DNA from: Pelomonas sp965229315
GTDB lineage: Bacteria > Pseudomonadota > Gammaproteobacteria > Burkholderiales > Burkholderiaceae_C
DNA length: 64,000 nucleotides
Assembly (NCBI RefSeq): GCF_965229315.1
Contig: NZ_CBDDJA010000002.1
Location: 1,426,001-1,490,000, forward strand
Direction of reading: 5' to 3'
Part shown: piece after piece, positions 16,930 to 25,257 of the stretch
Position numbering within the stretch: the stretch's first letter is position 1
Layout: the number at the start of each line of letters is the position of its first letter
Notes under the pieces: model-generated
The model's database searches: none
Seen by the model: only the letters and a program-made list of their open reading frames with translations
Told to the model about the DNA's origin: nothing
Position numbers and translations under genes: made by a program

Positions 16930-19900
16930 TCAGTGGCCCTCCAGGGCTTGGGGCGCGACCGGGACGGCGGGCGCCGGTGACGGCTTCTTGCCCGGGAACC
17001 AGCGGCGCACGACGACGAAGAACACGGGCACGAAGAACAGGCCCAGCACGGTCGCGCTCAGCATGCCGCCCAGCACGCCGGTGCCGATGGCGTTCTGGCT
17101 GCCCGAGCCCGCGCCGGTCGCGATGGCCAGCGGCAGCACACCCAGGGCGAAGGCCAGCGATGTCATCAGGATGGGCCGCAGCCGCAGGCGCACGGCGGCC
17201 AGCGTGGCGCTGATGGCGTCCTTGCCGGCTTCCATCTGCTCCTTGGCGAACTCGACGATCAGGATCGCGTTCTTCGCCGACAGGCCGATGGTGGTCAGCA
17301 GGCCGACCTGGAAGTACACGTCGTTGGACAGCCCGCGCAGCGTGGCGGCCAGCAGCGCGCCGATGACGCCCAGCGGCACCACCAGCATCACCGAGAACGG
17401 GATGCTCCAGCTCTCGTACAGCGCGGCCAGGCACAGGAACACCACCAGCAGCGAGATCGCGTACAGCATGGGCGCCTGGTCGCCGGTCAGCCGCTCCTGG
17501 TAGGACAGGCCGGTCCAGCTCAGGCCCACGCCACCCGGCAGCTTGGCCGCGATCTCCTCCACCGCATCCATCGCCACGCCCGAGCTCTTGCCCGGGGCGG
17601 CGCCGCCCAGCACTTCCACGGCGGGCAGGCCGTTGTAGCGCTCCAGGCGGGCCGGGCCCTGCTCCCAGCTGGCGGTGCCGAAGGCCGAGAACGGCACCAT
17701 CTGGCCCGACGCGCTGCGCACGCGCCAGCTGTTCAGGTCGTCCGGCTGCATGCGGAACTTGGCGTCGGCCTGCAGGTAGACCTTCTTGACGCGGCCGCGG
17801 TCGATGAAGTCGTTCACGTAACTGCCGCCCCAGGCGGTGGACAGCAGGCTGTTGATGTCAGCCACCGACACGCCCAAAGCGCCGGCCTTGGCCGTGTCCA
17901 CGTCCAGGCGCAGCTGCGCGGCGTCCTCCAGGCCGTTGGGGCGCACCGCGGACAGGCGCGGGTCCTTGGCGGCGGCGCCGAGGAACTGGTTGCGCGCGGC
18001 CATCAGCGCGTCACGGCCTGTGCCGGACTGGTCCTGCAGGTAGGCGTCGAAGCCGCTGGACGAGCCCAGGCCCGGCACCGACGGCGGCGCGAAGGCGAAG
18101 GCCGAGGCGTCCCGGTACTGCATGAACGCGCCCATCGCGCGGCCGGCCACGGCGGTCACGCCCTGGTCCTTGCCCTTGCGCACGCTCCAGTCCTTGAGCT
18201 TGACGAAGCCCATGGCCATGTTCTCGCCACGGCCCGCGAAGCTGAAGCCGGTGACGGCGAAGATGGACTCGACGTTGTCCTTCTCGTTCGTCAGGAAATG
18301 GTCCTCGACGCGCTTGAGCACGTCCAGCGTGCGGCCCTGCGTGGCGCCGGCGGGCAGTTGCACCTGCGTGAACAAAATACCTTGGTCTTCATCGGGCAGG
18401 AAAGACGTGGGCAGGCGCAGGAACAGCCAGGCCATGCCAACGACCAGCGCGCCGTAGACGACCAGGTAGCGGCCCCAGCGGTGCACCATGCGGCCGACGA
18501 GGCCCTGGTAGCCGTTGGCCGTGGCGTCGAAGCGGCGGTTGAACGCGCCGAAGAAGCCGCGCGTGGCCGGGGCGCCATGGTCGGGCTTGAGCAGCGTGGC
18601 GCACAGCGCCGGCGTCAGCACCAGCGCGACGAACACCGACAGCACCATGGCCGACACGATGGTGATGGAGAACTGGCGGTAGATGACGCCGGTGGAGCCG
18701 CCGAAGAAGGCCATGGGCACGAACACGGCCGACAGCACCAGCGCGATGCCCACCAACGCGCCGGTGATCTGGCTCATGGACTTGCGCGTGGCCTCGACGG
18801 GCGACAAGCCCTCCTCGGTCATCACGCGCTCGACGTTCTCCACCACGACGATGGCGTCGTCCACCAGCAGGCCGATGGCCAGCACCAGGCCGAACATCGT
18901 CAGCGTGTTGATGGAAAAGCCCGCCACGGCCATGACGCCGAACGTGCCCAGCAGCACCACCGGCACGGCGATCGTCGGGATCAGCGTGGCGCGGAAGTTC
19001 TGCAGGAACAGGTACATGACGAGGAACACCAGCACGATGGCCTCGATCAGCGTCTTGACGACCTCGTGGATGGACACCTCGACGAACGGCGTGCTGTCGT
19101 AGGCGACGACGGCCTTCACGCCGGCGGGCATGAACGGCGCCATGCGCTTCAGGTCGGCCTCCACGGCCTTGGCCGTGGCCAGCGCGTTGGCACCGGTGGC
19201 CAGCTTCACGGCGATGCCGGCAGCGGGCTTGCCGTTGTAGCGCGACACCGTGGCGTAGCTCTCCGCGCCCAGTTCCACGCGGGCCACGTCGCGCAGGTGT
19301 ACGGTGGCGCCGTCCGTGCCGGTCTTCAGCACGATGTTGCGGAACTGCTCGGGTGTCTGCAGCCGGCTCTGCGCCGTCACGGTGGCGTTGATCTGCTGGC
19401 CCACGTTGGCCGGCGCGGCGCCGAGCTGCCCGGCCGAGACCTGCGCGTTCTGCGCCTGGATGGCGGTGGACACGTCGGCCGGCGTCAGGCTGTACTGCGC
19501 CAACTGGCTGGGGTTCAGCCAGATGCGCATCGCGTACTGCGCGCCGAACAGCTGCACCTCGCCCACGCCTTCGACGCGGCTCAGCGGGTCCAGCACGTTG
19601 GTGGACACGTAGTCCGACAAGTCGACCTGCGACTGCGAGCCGTCCTCGGAGACGAAGCCCACCACCATCAGGAAGTTGCTGGTGGACTTGACCACCTGCA
19701 CGCCCTGGCGCTGCACCTCCTGCGGCAGCAGCGGCGTGGCCGACTGCAGCTTGTTCTGCACCTGCACCTGGGCGGTGTCGGGGTCGGTGCTGGCGGTGAA
19801 GGTCAGCGTGATGCTGGCGTTGCCCTGCGAGTCCGACGTGGACGACATGTAGGTCATGCCGTCGATGCCCTTGAGCTTCTGCTCGATGACCTGGGTGACG

Positions 19901-20079
19901 GTGTCCTCCAGCGTCTTGGCGGACGCGCCGGGGTAGCTCGCGTTGATGGACACCTGCGGCGGCGCGATGCTGGGGTATTGCGAGATGGGCAGCGTGTTGA
20001 TAGACAACGCGCCGGCCAGCATGATGACGATGGCCAGCACCCACGCGAAGATGGGGCGGTCGATGAAGAAGCGGGACAT
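16930..20079 (-). CDS. RND multidrug efflux pump, HAE-1 family (AcrB/MexB-like)
   Basis: A 1049-residue inner-membrane proton antiporter, full length for AcrB homologues. It has the N-terminal FFIDRPIFAWVLAIVIMLAG, twelve expected membrane segments, and the TM4 proton-relay aspartates in GLVLAIGLLVDDAIVVVENVER (about residues 395-415). It also has the GxSxNxx docking region and the C-terminal half repeat FQVGLLTTIGLSAKNAILIVEFAKE. It captures substrates from the periplasm and outer membrane leaflet and passes them to the lipoprotein channel. The adaptor gene lies 15 bases upstream and the channel gene one base downstream, a standard adaptor-pump-channel operon. Confidence 0.97.
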   Translation of the reverse strand: MSRFFIDRPIFAWVLAIVIMLAGALSINTLPISQYPSIAPPQVSINASYPGASAKTLEDTVTQVIEQKLKGIDGMTYMSSTSDSQGNASITLTFTASTDPDTAQVQVQNKLQSATPLLPQEVQRQGVQVVKSTSNFLMVVGFVSEDGSQSQVDLSDYVSTNVLDPLSRVEGVGEVQLFGAQYAMRIWLNPSQLAQYSLTPADVSTAIQAQNAQVSAGQLGAAPANVGQQINATVTAQSRLQTPEQFRNIVLKTGTDGATVHLRDVARVELGAESYATVSRYNGKPAAGIAVKLATGANALATAKAVEADLKRMAPFMPAGVKAVVAYDSTPFVEVSIHEVVKTLIEAIVLVFLVMYLFLQNFRATLIPTIAVPVVLLGTFGVMAVAGFSINTLTMFGLVLAIGLLVDDAIVVVENVERVMTEEGLSPVEATRKSMSQITGALVGIALVLSAVFVPMAFFGGSTGVIYRQFSITIVSAMVLSVFVALVLTPALCATLLKPDHGAPATRGFFGAFNRRFDATANGYQGLVGRMVHRWGRYLVVYGALVVGMAWLFLRLPTSFLPDEDQGILFTQVQLPAGATQGRTLDVLKRVEDHFLTNEKDNVESIFAVTGFSFAGRGENMAMGFVKLKDWSVRKGKDQGVTAVAGRAMGAFMQYRDASAFAFAPPSVPGLGSSSGFDAYLQDQSGTGRDALMAARNQFLGAAAKDPRLSAVRPNGLEDAAQLRLDVDTAKAGALGVSVADINSLLSTAWGGSYVNDFIDRGRVKKVYLQADAKFRMQPDDLNSWRVRSASGQMVPFSAFGTASWEQGPARLERYNGLPAVEVLGGAAPGKSSGVAMDAVEEIAAKLPGGVGLSWTGLSYQERLTGDQAPMLYAISLLVVFLCLAALYESWSIPFSVMLVVPLGVIGALLAATLRGLSNDVYFQVGLLTTIGLSAKNAILIVEFAKEQMEAGKDAISATLAAVRLRLRPILMTSLAFALGVLPLAIATGAGSGSQNAIGTGVLGGMLSATVLGLFFVPVFFVVVRRWFPGKKPSPAPAVPVAPQALEGH

Positions 20080-20094
20080 GGCGGGGGTCTCCGA

Positions 20095-21300
20095 TCAGCG
20101 CGCGGCGGCTGATGCTGCCGAAGCTGCCGGCGCGGCTTGCACCGGGCTGCCGGGGCGCAGGCGCTGCAGGCCGTCGACGATGAGCTGGTCGCCCGCGGCC
20201 AGGCCCGACGTCACCAGCCACTGGCCGTTGATGGCCGGACCGGTCTGCAGCGTGCGGCTCTCGGCCTTGCCGTCCTTGCCGATGACCATCGCCGTCGCGT
20301 TGCCCTTGGCGTCGCGCTGCACGGCCGCCTGCGGCGCCAGGATGGCCTGGGCCTGCACGCCGCTTTGCACCTGGGCGCGCACATACATGCCCGGCAGCAG
20401 CTGGCGCCTGGGGTTGGGGAACTGCGCACGCAGCGTGACGCTGCCGCTGGCGGGGTCGACCTGCAGCTCCGAGAACTGCAGCCTGCCTTCCAGCGCGTAG
20501 GTGCTGCCGTCTTCCAGCAGCAGCTTCACGCGCGCCTGGCCGCTGGCGTCGCGCTGCAGCCGGCCTTCGGCGAGGTCGCGCTGCAGGCGCAGCAGCTCGG
20601 CGCTGGTCTGGGTGACGTCCACGTAGATCGGGTCCAGCTGCTGCAGTGTGGCCATCGCGGCGGCCTGGTTGGCCGTCACCAGCGCGCCGGGCGTGACCGC
20701 CGAGCGGCCGATGCGGCCGGCGATGGGCGCGCTGACACGCGTGCGGTCCAGGTCGATCTGCGCGGCGCGCACGGCGGCGGTGGCCGAGGCCACGTCGGCC
20801 TGCGCCTGCTTCAGCGCGGCCTGCGTGTCGTCGCGCAATTGCTTGCTGACGGCGTCGATGCCGGCCAGCTCGTCATAGCGGCCGGCCTTCAGCTTGGCCG
20901 TCGTCGCACTGGCCTCGGCCTTGGCGAGGGCCGCCTTGGCACTGTCCAGCGCGGCCTGGTAGCTGGCGGGGTCGATCTGGTACAGCAACTGGCCGGCCTT
21001 GACGTCGCTGCCTTCGGTGAAGGCGCGCGTCTTGACGATACCGTTGACCTGCGGGCGCACTTCGGCGGTCTGGAAGGCCACGGTGCGCCCGGCCAGCTCG
21101 GCGCTGAGCTCCACGCGCTGCGGCTGCAGCGTCACCACGCCCACTTGCGCTGCGACTGGGGCGGCGCCAGGCTTGGCGCCGCCCGGCGTGTCGGCCTTGC
21201 CGCAGGCGGTCAGGAAGAGGGCGGCGGCGACGGCGACCACCACGGTCAGCGTGGCGAACGCCGGCATGCTGAGGGAGGGGCGTTGGGACTTGTTGGGCAT
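20095..21300 (-). CDS. RND efflux periplasmic adaptor (AcrA/MexA-like membrane fusion protein)
   Basis: A 401-residue adaptor. The lipobox FLTAC places the lipidated cysteine near residue 33. The barrel-sandwich half motifs are GRTVAFQTAEVRPQVNGIV and DLDRTRVSAPIAGRIGRSAV, flanking an Ala-rich coiled-coil hairpin (about residues 110-175). A beta-barrel and membrane-proximal domain follow, with LLPGMYVRAQVQSGV. I use ATG 21298-21300. An upstream in-frame ATG adds 25 residues with no homology. It is the first gene of the efflux operon, read from the promoter and operators at 21381-21444. Confidence 0.95.
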   Translation of the reverse strand: MPNKSQRPSLSMPAFATLTVVVAVAAALFLTACGKADTPGGAKPGAAPVAAQVGVVTLQPQRVELSAELAGRTVAFQTAEVRPQVNGIVKTRAFTEGSDVKAGQLLYQIDPASYQAALDSAKAALAKAEASATTAKLKAGRYDELAGIDAVSKQLRDDTQAALKQAQADVASATAAVRAAQIDLDRTRVSAPIAGRIGRSAVTPGALVTANQAAAMATLQQLDPIYVDVTQTSAELLRLQRDLAEGRLQRDASGQARVKLLLEDGSTYALEGRLQFSELQVDPASGSVTLRAQFPNPRRQLLPGMYVRAQVQSGVQAQAILAPQAAVQRDAKGNATAMVIGKDGKAESRTLQTGPAINGQWLVTSGLAAGDQLIVDGLQRLRPGSPVQAAPAASAASAAAR

Positions 21301-21380
21301 GGGGCGAACCTCGGCGGGCGGGTGGCCGGGCGGTTCGCAAGCCCGCTGGACTGCATCGCGCTCAACCAGTTGCAAATACT

Positions 21381-21396
21381 GAATGATCGTTCATTC
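21381..21396. promoter_or_regulatory. TetR-type operator 1 at the efflux operon promoter
   Basis: The palindrome GAATGA-TCGT-TCATTC overlaps the -10 element and probable start site of the efflux operon promoter. It shares the GAATGA/TCATTC arms with operator 2, 47 bases away centre to centre. Binding here would block open-complex formation. Confidence 0.75.
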
Positions 21397-21420
21397 TATT
21401 TGATGGCAGACTGAGGGCAA
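21393..21420 (-). promoter_or_regulatory. sigma-70-like promoter of the RND efflux operon
   Basis: On the minus strand, TTGCCC (21415-21420) and TAGAAT (21393-21398) are spaced by 16 bases, close to a sigma-70 consensus. The predicted start is near 21386, about 86 bases before the adaptor ATG. The region is AT-rich compared with its surroundings. Confidence 0.6.
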
Positions 21421-21426
21421 GAGAAA

Positions 21427-21444
21427 AGTGAATGACCATTCACT
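21427..21444. promoter_or_regulatory. TetR-type operator 2 upstream of the -35 box
   Basis: A perfect 18-base palindrome, AGTGAATG-AC-CATTCACT, just upstream of the -35 element. Its core matches operator 1, so one dimeric regulator probably binds both sites. Confidence 0.75.
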
Positions 21445-21557
21445 CGTTAGGGGGCATTCGGTCTCGCACGAGGGCGGTCGGCCGGCGACGCGGCACGCAC
21501 CCTCACCAATCCAATGCGGTCCTCAATGAGCCGTGGGTCGCCCTCGTGGCGAGGCAC

Positions 21558-22229
21558 CTATCGGGAGCTGCAGCCCTTTGCCCGCCGGGCCACGGCCTGC
21601 CAGCCGGCGAGCGTCATGCCCAGCAGCAGCCAGACCGGCGGCTCCGGCACCGGGGACGCGGAGAAGGCGACGTTGTCGATCGTGACCGGGTTGAACAACT
21701 GCGTCGACGTGTTGATGAACCTGATCTCCGCGCTCTGCCCGGCATACGCGGTGACATCGACGCCGTAGGCGCTGCCGCCCAGCGAAACCAGGGCGCCCGC
21801 CGTGCCGTTGATGGTGATGCCGAGCGGGCCGCTGGCGAGCAGTGTCAGCGCCCGGGCATCCGACGGCAGCAGGCCGGTCTGCGACACATGGGCGTTGACC
21901 CACTGCGATCCGCTTGCATTGCTGCTGTCGTAGCCGCTGGCAAAGCTCAGCGAATAGGCGCCGGCCAATGGGCCGGCGGGGACCGTTGCGGCATCGGTCA
22001 GCAGGAACCACTGCGTCACGCCGACATGCGTGCCGCCGTAGTACACGGCGGACGTGTCCGCGCCGGCGCTGTGGCTCCAGCCCGGAGCCGCCGCGCTCCA
22101 ATCAATGAAGCTGATGCCGTTGGGCGGCTGGGTGACGGTCGCGGCCTCGAAGTCGAGGTTGGTGAACGCCTGGCCGTGCGCCGAGGTCGAAGCGGCGGTG
22201 ATCAGGAGCAGCGCGGGAATGAGCTTCAT
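21558..22229 (-). CDS. PEP-CTERM sorting-domain exported protein
   Basis: A 223-residue secreted protein. A Sec signal peptide (MKLIPALLLITAASTSAHGQA) is followed by a beta-rich Ser/Gly/Thr domain that starts TNLDFEAATVTQPPNGISF, a type often seen in extracellular PEP-CTERM proteins. The C-terminus has the sorting signal: VPEPP, a hydrophobic helix (VWLLLGMTLAGW) and a basic end (ARRAKG). Such proteins are cut by an exosortase (EpsH type), which is not in this window, and are placed at the surface or in exopolysaccharide. The start is ATG 22227-22229. The function of the main domain is unknown. Confidence 0.85.
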   Translation of the reverse strand: MKLIPALLLITAASTSAHGQAFTNLDFEAATVTQPPNGISFIDWSAAAPGWSHSAGADTSAVYYGGTHVGVTQWFLLTDAATVPAGPLAGAYSLSFASGYDSSNASGSQWVNAHVSQTGLLPSDARALTLLASGPLGITINGTAGALVSLGGSAYGVDVTAYAGQSAEIRFINTSTQLFNPVTIDNVAFSASPVPEPPVWLLLGMTLAGWQAVARRAKGCSSR

Positions 22230-22473
22230 GATCAAGGTCTCCCTTGTGAAAACGGTGAGGTGGCGTTTGTGACCTGACAAGGCGTTTTCCGGCAAATGAC
22301 CACGCCGGCTAACCGTCGTTTTGTGCGGCATCGAGCGCGTGCAGGAACCAGCGCGCACCCACGCGACTCTGCCAGCCGTGCGAATCCGTTGCAACGGCGG
22401 GTTTCACCGGTCAAACGGGCAGTCAGGCCGCATACGGGTGCGACGGATCGGCTTGCGAGCGATGTCCTGAGAT

Positions 22474-23037
22474 TCAAGACGGCGGCGCCGGCAGCGCGAG
22501 GCTGTCGCCAACCGCCTTCACGTGCGCCATGGCGTGCAGGCCAAACGCTTCGAATTCGGCGTAGCCCTGGAACGCTCGCGCCGGGATCACCAGCAGCGCT
22601 CCGGAACCGAAGCTCATGAACAGGCGCTGGCTGTCGTTCTCGACGGTGACGTCCGGCGTCCAGTAGAGCAGCGTCTTGGCAGAGTCGGTCGTCATCAGCA
22701 CACCTTCGGCTGTCAGCTCGTAGATCGCGGTGGCCAGGCCTGTCGGCCCCAGCCTGTGTCGCTCGCCGAACTTGTCCTGCAGGAACGACCACAAGAACAT
22801 CGTGGCGAAGAACGCAATGCCTGCGGGCGCCACCCACTTCACGGTGGTGGCAGGGGCGGGGCTGGAGAAGAGAAACGTCGACAACACGAGGCACCAACTG
22901 CCCAACGACAGCGCCCCCATGAGGACGGCGCCGATGGTGAGGATCAGCGCCCGGACGCCGACCGGGCTGTGGCGCGCTGCGACGATGGCCTCGGCCAATT
23001 GCACGTCGTCCATGTTGTGCGGCACTGAAATCTTCAT
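22474..23037 (-). CDS. membrane protein with YcxB-like C-terminal domain
   Basis: A 187-residue protein with two central membrane segments (about 35-58 and 70-90). A C-terminal soluble part has the YcxB-like pattern: a YELTAEGVLMTT strand, then LLYWTPDVTVENDSQRLFMSF and LLVIPARAFQG. The YcxB-like domain (PF14317) has no known activity but resembles small PH-like sensor folds. I use ATG 23035-23037. A divergent PH-domain membrane protein starts 121 bases away, so two PH-like membrane proteins sit back to back. Confidence 0.65.
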   Translation of the reverse strand: MKISVPHNMDDVQLAEAIVAARHSPVGVRALILTIGAVLMGALSLGSWCLVLSTFLFSSPAPATTVKWVAPAGIAFFATMFLWSFLQDKFGERHRLGPTGLATAIYELTAEGVLMTTDSAKTLLYWTPDVTVENDSQRLFMSFGSGALLVIPARAFQGYAEFEAFGLHAMAHVKAVGDSLALPAPPS

Positions 23038-23158
23038 GAGCCCTGACGTTGGTCGTCCAGATGGGCCGGCGGGGCGTGCAGACGGTGCCCGGGCGTGTAC
23101 CGTAGCGCCCAACGGCGGGCCTCGCGTCCAATCCGCCGCGTCAACTCAAAAGTCTGCC

Positions 23159-23584
23159 ATGTCCAGCTACGTCGATGAAGTGCTCGTGCCCGGTGAACGC
23201 GTCGTCCACCTGGGCCGCACCAGCCTGTGGTCGGTGTGGCACTGGCTGGCGCTCGGCTTGATCTTGCTGCCGGCGTTCGGGCTGGGGCTGGTCTTCTGGG
23301 CGATGGCCTATGTGCGCATCAAGTCCACCGAACTGGCCGTGACGACCAAGCGGGTGATCGTCAAGCATGGGTTCATCCGACGCAGCACCATCGAGATCAA
23401 CATCAGCAAGGTGGAGAGCATCCAGGTGAACCAGTCCTTGCTGGGCCGGATGCTCGACTTCGGCACGCTGGTCATTGCCGGCACGGGCGCGTCGCATGCG
23501 CCCATAGCCGGCATTGCGGAGCCGCTCGCGTTCCGCCGCGCATTCGTCGAAGCGCAGGACGCCGTACAGGCCGGCGCGAACTGA
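23159..23584 (+). CDS. bacterial PH-domain (YdbS/bPH2-like) membrane protein
   Basis: A 141-residue protein. A short N-terminus (VLVPGERVVHLGRTSLW) leads into two membrane segments (about 28-55), followed by a bPH2 domain: YVRIKSTELAVTTKRVIVKHGFIRRSTIEINISKVESIQVNQSLLGRMLDFGTLVI. That run is the classic bPH2 core, in which the protein switches from DNA-like helices to a beta barrel. Function in this single-domain form is not established. It is probably a lipid or protein docking unit at the inner membrane. It diverges from the YcxB-like gene. Confidence 0.85.
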   Translation: MSSYVDEVLVPGERVVHLGRTSLWSVWHWLALGLILLPAFGLGLVFWAMAYVRIKSTELAVTTKRVIVKHGFIRRSTIEINISKVESIQVNQSLLGRMLDFGTLVIAGTGASHAPIAGIAEPLAFRRAFVEAQDAVQAGAN

Positions 23585-23643
23585 CGGCGCCGCCCGCGGG
23601 CGCTGAACCCTGCGCCGGCATGGATGTCTGCTAGCGTGCCGGC

Positions 23644-24180
23644 ATGAACACGCCGCTGCCTTCCTTCCGCTACCACCCCGACCCATTGGCCACGGGCGCC
23701 ATCGAGGCACGCGCCATCGAATGCGCCTGCTGCGGCCAGCAGCGCGGTTTCGTCTACGTGCAGCCGGTCTATGCCACCTGCGACCTGGACGAGCGGCTGT
23801 GCCCCTGGTGCATCGCCGACGGCTCCGCGGCCAGCAAGCTGGGCGCGAGCTTTTCGGACCCGCAGCCGCTGCAGAAGGCCGGTGTCGCCCAGGAGGTCAC
23901 CGAGGAGGTGAGCCTGCGCACACCCGGCTATTCCTGCTGGCAGCAGGAGGCCTGGCTGTCGCACTGCAACGATGCCTGCGAGTTCCACGGCGACGCGCTG
24001 GAAGACGACATCGAGGACGCCAGCGACGCCACGAAGGCCGACTGGCGCCAGCACTACGGGCTGACCGAGAAGGACTGGGCCCGTGCCACGAAGGACTACG
24101 AGCCCGCCGGCGACAACGCCTTCTACAAGTTCGTCTGCCGGCACTGCGGCGTGGTGCGGCTGGGCTGGGACCACGCCTGA
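23644..24180 (+). CDS. CbrC family (UPF0167) protein
   Basis: A 178-residue cytoplasmic protein of the CbrC/UPF0167 family. It opens PSFRYHPDPLATGAIE and has three cysteine pairs, CACCG, CPWC and CRHCG, which could form zinc-binding sites. The family-typical RTPGYSCWQQEAWLSHCNDACEFHG is in the middle. CbrC of E. coli is linked to colicin E2 tolerance and CreBC control, but its biochemical role is unknown. It is preceded by a short spacer after the PH-domain gene and may be cotranscribed with it. Confidence 0.85.
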   Translation: MNTPLPSFRYHPDPLATGAIEARAIECACCGQQRGFVYVQPVYATCDLDERLCPWCIADGSAASKLGASFSDPQPLQKAGVAQEVTEEVSLRTPGYSCWQQEAWLSHCNDACEFHGDALEDDIEDASDATKADWRQHYGLTEKDWARATKDYEPAGDNAFYKFVCRHCGVVRLGWDHA

Positions 24181-24237
24181 CGCACCAGCGCCGAGGGCCT
24201 GCCTGCAGACCCTCGGTGACTGCGCAGCGGCGCGGTC

Positions 24238-25251
24238 TCAGCGCGGGTTGCGGCGGCGCTGCAGCGCCAGGCCGAAGAGGCTCAGCGCGCCGATCGCCAT
24301 CAGCGTGGCGCTGGCCGGCTCCGGCACCGGCGCCATGGCCGACAGCACGATCAGCTGCGACGCGGCATTGGCGGGGGCGGTGCCGTCCTGGATCTGCTCG
24401 GCCACGAGGTAGATCGTGCCGTTCTCGTCGATGGTCACGCCCTCGATGCCGTTGTGCGCCAGCACGTTGGACAGGTCGAAGCGGCTGATGACGTTGCCGC
24501 TGCGGTCGGCCTCCACCAGCATGCGCGAGCCCAGGCTCAGGAAGAGCAGGTGATCGGCGGCGGCCGTGCCGGCCAGCGAGTCCACCGTGGACAGCACGGC
24601 CACGTCCGAGAGCGTCGCCAGGCCCAGGCGGGCCGGGTCGAACAGCGTCGTCATCGTCGACGTGCCGCCCAGGCTGGCGGCGAAGCTCAGCGTGCCGGCG
24701 CGCACGTCCTCCGGCACGTCCTGCTTGACCGAGACGAAGCTGCCACCGTTGCGCGGGTCGTAGGCCAGGCCTTCCAGGCCGTCGTTGCCGACGTTGTCGT
24801 TGCTGATCGACACGCCCGCGTTCGCCAGCCGGGCGCTGCCGCCGTTGCCGTAGGTGAACTTGTAGGCGTCGTACAGCCGCTCCTCGCCGACGACCAGCTG
24901 GCCGTTGCCCAGGTAGGCCAGGCTTTCGGTGTCGTGCTTGGTGCTGCCGGTGCCGCTCCAGTCGAAGGCCATGGTGCCGAGCGTGCGGCCGGTCAGCGAA
25001 ATCTCGATGACGCCCGTGCCCTCGTCGCCGACGTAGAACAGCGAATTGCGGTCGCGGGCGTAGGTGACGGCCGAGGCCTCCAGGCCGGAGACGCCGAGGC
25101 TGCCGGGGTTGATGTCCAGCGCATACGTGGCCGTGACGCTGTAGTTGCCCAGGTTCAGTGCGGTGCCTGCGGCCTGTGCGGCGCCGCAGCTCGCGGCGGC
25201 GGCCAGCGCGATCAGCAACGGCCGGGCGAAGAAGGAGGTGAGCTTGCGCAT
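24238..25251 (-). CDS. PEP-CTERM protein with SdiA-regulated (YjiK-like) beta-propeller domain
   Basis: A 337-residue exported protein. After the signal peptide (about residues 1-28) comes a propeller-like domain of the SdiA-regulated/YjiK type: GLEASAVTYARDRNSLFYVGDEGTGVIEISLTG, then DTESLAYLGNGQLVVGEE and GLEGLAYDPRNGG. It ends with the PEP-CTERM signal PVPEPAS, a hydrophobic helix and RRRNPR. It is 6 bases after another PEP-CTERM protein that carries a lamin-tail domain, so the two are one operon. The role is probably extracellular, in the matrix or at the surface. Any enzymatic activity is unproven. Confidence 0.85.
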   Translation of the reverse strand: MRKLTSFFARPLLIALAAAASCGAAQAAGTALNLGNYSVTATYALDINPGSLGVSGLEASAVTYARDRNSLFYVGDEGTGVIEISLTGRTLGTMAFDWSGTGSTKHDTESLAYLGNGQLVVGEERLYDAYKFTYGNGGSARLANAGVSISNDNVGNDGLEGLAYDPRNGGSFVSVKQDVPEDVRAGTLSFAASLGGTSTMTTLFDPARLGLATLSDVAVLSTVDSLAGTAAADHLLFLSLGSRMLVEADRSGNVISRFDLSNVLAHNGIEGVTIDENGTIYLVAEQIQDGTAPANAASQLIVLSAMAPVPEPASATLMAIGALSLFGLALQRRRNPR

Positions 25252-25257
25252 CGCGGG

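Noticed and set aside
22248..22289. GAAAACG...CGTTTTC inverted repeat upstream of the PEP-CTERM gene
   Set aside because: Arms are only 7 bases and 28 bases apart, which is expected by chance at this scale, and no promoter elements align with it.
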